Assembly (NCBI RefSeq): GCF_902779965.1
Contig: NZ_CACZDK010000002.1
Location: 1 to 64,000, forward strand
From: Fibrobacter succinogenes
GTDB taxonomy: Bacteria; Fibrobacterota; Fibrobacteria; Fibrobacterales; Fibrobacteraceae
Direction of reading: 5' to 3'
DNA: 64,000 nt
Position numbers and translations under genes: made by a program. Position 1 is the stretch's first letter. Each line of letters begins with the position of its first letter. The notes beneath the pieces are model-generated. The model was not told where the DNA came from. It was given only the letters and a program-made list of their open reading frames with translations, and did not search any database. This document shows, in pieces, positions 59,602 to 64,000 of the stretch.

Positions 59602-59630
59602 TGCTGCCTGTAAAAACAACGGAGTTTAAT

Positions 59631-59852
59631 ATGAGCCGCATTTGTGAAGTCACCGGCAAGGCCGGTCTCGTGGGTAACATGGTTTCCCACTCTAATCGTA
59701 AGAAGTTGATCAAGCAGCTTCCGAACCTCCAGAAGAAGCGCTTCTACATTCCTGAAGAAGACCGCTGGGTGACCCTCCGCGTTAGCGCCGCTGGTCTCCG
59801 CACCATCAGCAAGCTTGGCATCCAGGCTGTTGCTCAGGAACTCGGAATCTAA
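59631..59852 (+). CDS. rpmB: 50S ribosomal protein L28
   Basis: 73 residues, the family length. MSRICEVTGKAGLVGNMVSHSNRKK and KRFYIPEEDRWVTLRVSAAGLRTI (in parts) are diagnostic. ATG 59631 chosen: GGAG lies 7 nt upstream and an in-frame extension overlaps the promoter. One CxxxG-type Cys only, so the zinc-free form. Monocistronic, with terminator. Confidence 0.96.
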   Translation: MSRICEVTGKAGLVGNMVSHSNRKKLIKQLPNLQKKRFYIPEEDRWVTLRVSAAGLRTISKLGIQAVAQELGI

Positions 59853-59879
59853 TTTTTTAGATTAAAGGTTTAACAAAAG

Positions 59880-59906
59880 CCGCTATGCAACGCATAGCGG
59901 TGTTTT
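59880..59906 (+). terminator. Intrinsic terminator of rpmB
   Basis: CCGCTATGC-AAC-GCATAGCGG then TGTTTTG. Confidence 0.75.
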
Positions 59907-59967
59907 GTGTATTCTGGGAAAGGTGAATGCGCGGCCAAAATGCGGCGTTGGGGCGCATTTCTCACTA

Positions 59968-59996
59968 CAAAAAAGACCCTCGATTGCTCGAGGGTG
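59968..59996 (-). terminator. Intrinsic terminator of the DnaQ-like gene
   Basis: Minus strand ACCCTCGA-GCAA-TCGAGGGT followed by CTTTTTTG. Confidence 0.75.
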
Positions 59997-60103
59997 ACGA
60001 TTATGCTTTGTCACTTTTTCTCGTTATCTTCGCAGAGACGAGTTTTTTTAGATCTTTCGACTTCGGTGCATGCACCTTCGCTCAGAATGACGTTTCCGCG
60101 TCA

Positions 60104-60131
60104 CATCCTACTGTCTACTTCCTACTTCCTA
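60104..60131 (-). repeat. Heptanucleotide repeat supplying the end of the DnaQ-like gene
   Basis: On the gene strand: TAGGAAG, TAGGAAG, TAGACAG, TAGGATG. The first unit encodes the last codons AGG AAG (Arg-Lys) and the second unit starts with the stop codon TAG. Confidence 0.75.
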
Positions 60132-60769
60132 ATGAACTGCGGGACGCCTTTGTACTTGGCCATGGATTGCATGATGCTCCCCATTTCCCATTCCTTCTCT
60201 TTGAGACGGCGGCGGAGGAGGGCGACGAACACTTCCATGAGCATTTCGCAGTCGTACACGGAGCGGTGCATCTTTTCTTCGTCGATGGTCATCGAGATTT
60301 CACCGCGTTTCATGAACATGTTGGCCATGAAGCCGAGCTTGTGGTTCGCGAGTTCCGGCATGATGGTTTTGGAAATGGCGAGGCTGTCGATAACGGGGTT
60401 GCCCGGTGTGAACTGCGGGTTCTGTTCGTAGGCGGTGCGCAAGAAGCTCGCATCGAAGTTTGCGTTGTGGGCGAGCAAAATGGAGCCCGGGCCGCAGAAT
60501 GCGGTGAACTGCTTGAGGGCTTCGCCGACTGGCGGTGCGTTTTCGACCATCTTGTCGGTAATGTGGTTCACGTTGGTGGCTTCGGCGGGAATGAGCATGT
60601 TGGGCTTTACGAGCGTGTCAAATTCCGAGATAAGTTTCGGCACGACGCGTCCGTTTTTCACCTCTACAGTGAACTTTACGGCGCCAATTTCAATGATTTC
60701 GTCTTTGCGGTTAACAAGACCAGTCGTTTCTAAGTCGAATGCGACGAATTTTGGAGGTAATGCGATCAC
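60122..60769 (-). CDS. DnaQ-like 3'-5' exonuclease (DEDDh)
   Basis: 215 residues. Exo I FVAFDLETTGL, Exo II ILLAHNANFDASFL, Exo III HRSVYDCEMLMEV give all DEDDh residues. Probably the proofreading-type exonuclease or a stand-alone relative; the epsilon C-terminal polymerase-binding region is not recognised, so dnaQ is not claimed. The last residues and stop codon come from the heptanucleotide repeat. Lies 13 nt after the upstream acyltransferase gene, so a two-gene operon is likely. Confidence 0.9.
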   Translation of the reverse strand: MIALPPKFVAFDLETTGLVNRKDEIIEIGAVKFTVEVKNGRVVPKLISEFDTLVKPNMLIPAEATNVNHITDKMVENAPPVGEALKQFTAFCGPGSILLAHNANFDASFLRTAYEQNPQFTPGNPVIDSLAISKTIMPELANHKLGFMANMFMKRGEISMTIDEEKMHRSVYDCEMLMEVFVALLRRRLKEKEWEMGSIMQSMAKYKGVPQFIRK

Positions 60770-60781
60770 GGCTGTGTTTCC

Positions 60782-61312
60782 TTATTTTGAATAATTTTCG
60801 GGCAAAAGATACTTAATTTCGATGTCAATAGCTGTCAAAGGGAGAGGAATAATGAAATTATCCCATCCGTTTAAGCGAAAATGCTTGCCATACTTGATGC
60901 AAAAAAGCCAAATGGGGCGGCCGCTTGCCTTAGAAAGCCAAAGTGAGCCCGGTTTTACCTGGAGAGCGGGGCCGTGCGGACCGTCGAGTGCCATGCCGAC
61001 AAAGCGGCCTTCTTTGAGCGATTTGAGCAGGTGGCGCACGTTTGTTGCCCCGTGCGTGTCGGAACCGCGGGTGACTTCGTAATGGAGTTGCTTGGCGGCT
61101 TGGGCGAAAAATTCCCCGTCGCTTGATTCCGAGACGAGAATGTGTACGTTCTTGTCCTTGAAGGCTGCGCAACTTGCGAGCAGGTCCTTGTGCCACAGTC
61201 CGAGGATGCCCGGATGGAAATCCTCGGGCACGCGAAGGCGGATGCGGAGACTTCTCATCCAGAGGGCGCCGAGCGCGGCGAGTAATTTGGTCTTAATCGA
61301 GGACTGTTTCAC
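60782..61312 (-). CDS. DUF374 lysophospholipid acyltransferase-like protein
   Basis: 176 residues, slightly shorter than most of the family. LGLWHKDLLASCAAF, VSESSDGEFFAQAAKQLHYEVTRGSDTHGA (in parts) and GMALDGPHGPALQVKPG match DUF374, an LPLAT-superfamily group often found near lipid A genes. Probably transfers an acyl chain to a lipid A-type precursor at the inner membrane (inference). Upstream of, and probably cotranscribed with, the exonuclease gene. Confidence 0.85.
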   Translation of the reverse strand: MKQSSIKTKLLAALGALWMRSLRIRLRVPEDFHPGILGLWHKDLLASCAAFKDKNVHILVSESSDGEFFAQAAKQLHYEVTRGSDTHGATNVRHLLKSLKEGRFVGMALDGPHGPALQVKPGSLWLSKASGRPIWLFCIKYGKHFRLNGWDNFIIPLPLTAIDIEIKYLLPENYSK

Positions 61313-61429
61313 GCGTAAAAAATAGGTAATGGAGGGGGTCTAGACAATAAAAATGAATTTTTTTTGACTTTTTTTACTTTGAACCCTTGTATAAGTTCAA
61401 ATAAATACTTATATTGCGTCTGCAATTAT

Positions 61430-61502
61430 GGCGACGTACCCAAGTTGGTAAGGGGCGAGTCTGCAAAACTCTTATTCGGCGGTTCGAGTCCGCCCGTTGC
61501 CT
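61430..61502 (+). tRNA. tRNA-Cys (anticodon GCA)
   Basis: 73 nt: acceptor GGCGACG/CGTTGCC, anticodon loop CTGCAAA, T-arm GGCGG-TTCGAGT-CCGCC. The outermost anticodon-stem pair (C27, U43) is mismatched. CCA not encoded. A TTGACT -35-like element lies at 61364-61369. Confidence 0.93.
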
Positions 61503-61505
61503 CTG

Positions 61506-61541
61506 AAAAGACCTTCTGTGAAAGCAGAAGGTCTTTTTGTT
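61506..61541 (+). terminator. Intrinsic terminator of tRNA-Cys
   Basis: AAAGACCTTCTG pairs with CAGAAGGTCTTT, loop TGAAAG, then TTTTG. Confidence 0.85.
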
Positions 61542-61771
61542 TGTTTTTGCGGCGCCGCATTGGCAATGCCGCGCACTCAATAAAAAATGCCCGCATGAAG
61601 CGAGCATGTCTTTTTATGAATTATCTTGCCCATACCTCAAAGCTATACGAAACTTAGAACTTTAGTTCTCTAGTTGAGTTATGCTCTTTGAGTAGAAGCG
61701 ACCCCAGAGCGCGGACCGCGACCTCACTGCCATCTAAATTTTTGTTTTTCAGAACCGCAGCGAAGCCACAA
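61542..61771. other. Intergenic with several small hairpins
   Basis: No gene. Hairpins: ATGCxCGC/GCGxGCAT followed by GTCTTTTTA (61585-61617), AGAACTTTAGTTCT near 61656, and a wide inverted pair CTCAAAGC/GCTCTTTGAG around 61637-61692. Nothing further recognised. Confidence 0.4.
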
Positions 61772-61799
61772 CTTCTTACTTCCTACCGTCTACTTCCTA
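61772..61799 (-). repeat. Heptanucleotide repeat forming the stop of the AT-hook gene
   Basis: On the gene strand TAGGAAG (its TAG is the stop codon), TAGACGG, TAGGAAG, TAAGAAG. Confidence 0.75.
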
Positions 61800-62450
61800 C
61801 TCCGCCGTAGGCGGCGGAAGCGGATTCTTGCGGGGGCGGCCACGGGGACGCTTGACCGGGATTTCGGCTGCGGCTTCCGGGTGCAGTGCTTTGTTCTTTG
61901 CCATCAGCGCTTCGCGGATCTTTTTCGCGCGTTCTTCGATGCGCTGGCGGGCGAGGTCGGCCGCCGATACGATCACGGTCTTTGGCTTGTCGCCGGGCTT
62001 TACCCCGAACGAGCCCTTGAGGACGCGGCCAGAAGGCGGCTTAGGCGGTTCCGAAAGGACGCTCTTGAGCACGCGTTTTGGGGTTCCTTCGGGCGCTGCT
62101 TGTGCAATAATCTTCTTGACTTCGGCGTCTTCGGCCTTTGGTGCGCTTGCGTTTGTGGCGATTTTCTTCAAGATGCTGTTGATTTCGGCGTCTTTTTCGG
62201 CTTCGCGCGATTCGGCTGTTTCCGGTTTGTTGTACTTGGCTACGAGCGAATTGAACTTGGCGTTTTCGTTTTTTTCCTTGAGCGCCATACGCTCACGCTT
62301 GGACGGACGCCTTGCTCCGTTGTGCCTTTTGCCAACAAACTTTTTCTCTTTGCTTTCCGAGTTTCGGATAATTTCTTCGTCGGAAAGACCACGCAATTCG
62401 GGCGGAACTTCAGTGATTTGAAGAGCCTCTTTTTTAGTGGAATCAGTCAT
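61797..62450 (-). CDS. Basic disordered protein with C-terminal AT-hook
   Basis: 217 residues, rich in Lys, Arg, Ala, Pro and Glu, with no signal peptide. The C-terminus VKRPRGRPRKNPLPPP has the AT-hook core (RGRPRK) known from minor-groove DNA-binding proteins. The N-terminal RHNGARRPSKRERMALKEKNE is a second basic patch, and the middle carries short Ala/Glu helices. The SGRVLKGSFGVKPGDKPKTV region resembles a short beta unit. Likely a nucleoid-associated or RNA/DNA-binding protein; no family recognised. The stop codon is part of a heptanucleotide repeat. Confidence 0.72.
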   Translation of the reverse strand: MTDSTKKEALQITEVPPELRGLSDEEIIRNSESKEKKFVGKRHNGARRPSKRERMALKEKNENAKFNSLVAKYNKPETAESREAEKDAEINSILKKIATNASAPKAEDAEVKKIIAQAAPEGTPKRVLKSVLSEPPKPPSGRVLKGSFGVKPGDKPKTVIVSAADLARQRIEERAKKIREALMAKNKALHPEAAAEIPVKRPRGRPRKNPLPPPTAE

Positions 62451-62599
62451 GATTTATGGGTCTTTTAACTGTTTTTTGGCTTTGTCAAGTTTTTTTTGCA
62501 TTTTTTTTGCAAAAAATCTGAGAAAAATTTAAAAAAAATTGAAAAAAATGCTTGTCAAGGTCTAGAAAAAAAATTCTTTATGGACTATTTTTGGTGTAC

Positions 62600-63262
62600 A
62601 TGCTTCGGTTTACACAAGAAATATCTCTCGCTTTGCGCTCTATCGCTAATGAAGAAGAGTCGCATGAAATGTCTAAGAAGGCTAGGGAGCAATTTGAATT
62701 TCTCGGAATCAGATTGGTTCCCCGCCGTGAAGTCACGTACCCAATTTTCGACAAGTACCCGCCAAAGGACGGGGATGAACTTGTTTCGAGAGTTGAGGAT
62801 ATGTGGGCACAGCCGTATAGGGAATTCCAGTACGCGGCCTGTGACTACTTGTTCCGTCATCGTGTGCTTCTCGGTGGCCAGCACCTTAATTTTTTGAAAA
62901 AGCTCATTAAGACCAGAGCTTGGCGCGACACGGTCGATACCCTCGCTTCTTGCGTGTTGGGGGATTTGGCGCTCCGCTTGCCGGCTTTGCGTACAAAGAT
63001 TGCGTCATGGATTCGCGATCCGAACATCTGGGTTCGTCGTAGTGCAATTATCTTCCAAGTGCAGTACAAGGACCGCACGGACTGGCCGCTCTTGCGTCAG
63101 TTCTGCCTCACTTGCGCCAAGGACGATGATTACTACATCCGCAATGGCATTGGTCGTGCACTTTCGGAATACGCACGAATTAATCCGACGGAAGTACGCC
63201 GCTTTGTTCAAGACAACGCGTTTGCCGAACAAACTGCTCAGGAAATCCTGCGTTTAATCTAG
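62600..63262 (+). CDS. AlkD-like DNA glycosylase (HEAT repeats)
   Basis: 220 residues from ATG 62600; an upstream in-frame TTG would add a low-quality N-terminus. Paired helices over the whole length match the AlkD / DNA alkylation repair family: YPIFDKYPP, DMWAQPYREFQYAACDYLFRH, TRAWRDTVDTLASCVLGDLAL, IRDPNIWVRRSAIIFQVQYK, RDPN-x-W-x-RR being the family hallmark, and DDYYIRNGIGRALSEYARINP. Removes alkylated bases (family role). Single gene with terminator. Confidence 0.87.
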   Translation: MLRFTQEISLALRSIANEEESHEMSKKAREQFEFLGIRLVPRREVTYPIFDKYPPKDGDELVSRVEDMWAQPYREFQYAACDYLFRHRVLLGGQHLNFLKKLIKTRAWRDTVDTLASCVLGDLALRLPALRTKIASWIRDPNIWVRRSAIIFQVQYKDRTDWPLLRQFCLTCAKDDDYYIRNGIGRALSEYARINPTEVRRFVQDNAFAEQTAQEILRLI

Positions 63263-63286
63263 TTTTGGTTCTATATCAGCAACTTT

Positions 63287-63317
63287 TAAAGACTCTCGAA
63301 AGGGAGTCTTTTTTTTG
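63287..63317 (+). terminator. Intrinsic terminator of the AlkD-like gene
   Basis: AAAGACTC pairs with GAGTCTTT, loop TCGAAAGG, then eight T residues. A second hairpin CATCCTCC-GAA-GGAGGATC follows. Confidence 0.8.
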
Positions 63318-63345
63318 TCATCCTCCGAAGGAGGATCCGTAAAGG

Positions 63346-63489
63346 CTATTTCTTTTCGGCTTTTTTCGCCTTTTCCTTTAGCGGAAAGGCGAACTTGCCT
63401 TGAAGAACGCAACCTTTGGCACCGGGGTCGCATTCCTGTTTGCGTTTTTCGCAAAACGTTTCGTTGAGGTATTTACATTCCCAGCTCAT
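63346..63489 (-). CDS. Small Cys-rich protein (47 residues)
   Basis: A short gene with a strong Shine-Dalgarno sequence (AAGGAG, 7 nt before ATG 63489). The protein starts MSWECKYLNETFCEKRKQEC and has four Cys at 5, 13, 20 and 27 (C-x7-C-x6-C-x6-C), then a Lys-rich tail (KEKAKKAEKK). The spacing suggests a small zinc- or Fe-S-binding knuckle; the protein has no signal peptide. Not part of a recognised family. It is convergent with the AlkD-like gene. A real gene is likely because of the start context and composition, but it is short. Confidence 0.6.
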   Translation of the reverse strand: MSWECKYLNETFCEKRKQECDPGAKGCVLQGKFAFPLKEKAKKAEKK

Positions 63490-63690
63490 AAGCACTCCTT
63501 CTTAAAGTGGCTTGTCGCGCTCCATTTGATGTGGCATCTCTTTTAATTTAATCAAAAAGTAGGGGAATATCTTAATTTTTTTCATCGCTATCCTCGCGAA
63601 TGCGAGGATTCATAGCATTTGCCGCGGTATCTGTTTGTGGACGCTGCGACACTCGTTTGGGAGGAATGTTGGGCCATCTTGAGGTGGTTT
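63490..63690. other. Intergenic; start of repeat region
   Basis: No gene. A hairpin TCCTCGCGAA-TGCGAGGA lies near 63592-63608. A 69-codon minus frame through this segment and the repeats is not credited. Confidence 0.4.
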
Positions 63691-63882
63691 GCGATTCTCG
63701 CCTTAATCAAAGTTGCGCTCCTGCGTAGCGCGTTTTGTGGCGGCTCGGTCATGGCAAATTGAGCAAGCTCATCTGCCGCGACGCTCGCCTTAATCAAAAT
63801 GGCGCTCCTACGTAGCGCGTTTTGGTCGGCTCGATCATGAAAACAAGCAAGCTTGTTTTCGCGATTCTCGCCTTAATCAAAA
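63691..63882 (-). repeat. Three ~85-bp repeat units behind the last gene
   Basis: CTCGCCTTAATCAAA occurs at 63697, 63784 and 63867 (spacing 87 and 83 bp). Between copies lie GCGCTCCTACGTAGCGCG hairpins, CGGCTCG(G/A)TCATG and AAGCTTGCTT-type palindromes. The last copy contains the stop codon of the gene running off the window, so the array seems to be built from that gene's 3' end. Confidence 0.7.
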
Positions 63883-64000
63883 TTTAGACTTCTGCGATAT
63901 GGTGTAAATCCGGCGTTTTTGATGAATGCTTCGGCTTGCTCGATGGTCGTGAGGCCGTGATTCTTAAGCACGTTCTCTTCGATGACTATGCTGTTGATAT
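63873..64000 (-). CDS. C-terminal end of a gene running off the window (possibly radical-SAM futalosine-pathway-like)
   Basis: The last 41 residues are visible: NSIVIEENVLKNHGLTT, then IEQAEAFIKNAGFTPYRR and SLNFD, ending at TAA 63873-63875. The 'AGFTPYRR' end recalls the AGF-PVQRD ends of MqnC/MqnE-type radical SAM enzymes of menaquinone synthesis, but this is a weak resemblance and too little is present to decide. The stop codon lies in the first unit of the repeat array. Confidence 0.5.
   Translation of the reverse strand, partial: INSIVIEENVLKNHGLTTIEQAEAFIKNAGFTPYRRSLNFD

Noticed and set aside
63588-63797. 69-codon minus-strand frame in the terminal repeat region
   Set aside because: Runs through two units of the ~85-bp repeat; its sequence is explained by the repeat and it has no gene features.

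Overview
The window looks like a chromosome segment of a Fibrobacter (phylum Fibrobacterota; F. succinogenes or a close relative). This is inferred from two tandem secreted GH9 cellulases, one with a poly-serine linker of the Fibrobacter kind, from type III glutamine synthetase and LL-diaminopimelate aminotransferase, and from the general gene style. No 16S gene is present, so the species is not proven.

Regions. (1) 1-2.9 kb: 3' end of ileS and two tandem paralogous secreted proteins. (2) 2.7-26.1 kb: a nitrogen-assimilation block with dapF-dapL-(NifA/NtrC-type activator), glnN, sodB, a lipoprotein, an FNT-family transporter, gltB-gltD-nadE, purF, glnK-amtB and pyrG. Five transcription units (dapF, glnN, gltB, purF, glnK) have clear sigma-54 -24/-12 promoters. 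Each also has an upstream palindrome of the form TTACA-N5-TGTAA, or a degenerate version of it, which I propose is the binding site of the activator encoded in the dapF operon. (3) 26.5-37.8 kb: a visibly AT-rich surface-polysaccharide cluster (glycosyltransferases, two hexapeptide-repeat acyltransferases, Wzy, Wzx, WecG/TagA-like, a membrane-anchored GH5 enzyme, a decayed acyltransferase). It is followed by two GC-normal nucleotide-sugar genes (UDP-glucuronate 4-epimerase and ugd). (4) 40.8-51.4 kb: secreted proteins, namely two GH9 cellulases, a PDZ protein with a C-terminal sorting-like domain, a 1289-residue protein with the architecture of animal CLCA proteins (HExxH protease plus vWA), and two paralogous secreted proteins of unknown family. 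(5) 51.5-64 kb: housekeeping and envelope genes (rseP, cupin, ABC transporter-ICMT-waaA, ispH, rpmB, a DnaQ-like exonuclease, a DUF374 acyltransferase, an AlkD-like protein), two identical tRNA-Glu genes, one tRNA-Cys and a small Cys-rich ORF.

How it fits together: GlnK/AmtB, GlnN and GltBD form the ammonium uptake and GS-GOGAT route. PurF, PyrG and NadE are glutamine-consuming enzymes, and DapF/DapL draw nitrogen into lysine and peptidoglycan, so the sigma-54 set reads as a glutamine-supply-and-use regulon.

The most unusual non-coding signals are: a heptanucleotide (7-bp period) repeat family whose TAGs often form the stop codon of the gene it follows; an array of five terminator hairpins behind a tRNA-Glu gene that looks like repeated copies of the tRNA 3' end; a dispersed ~85-bp repeat family; and an intrinsic terminator inside the pyrG leader.
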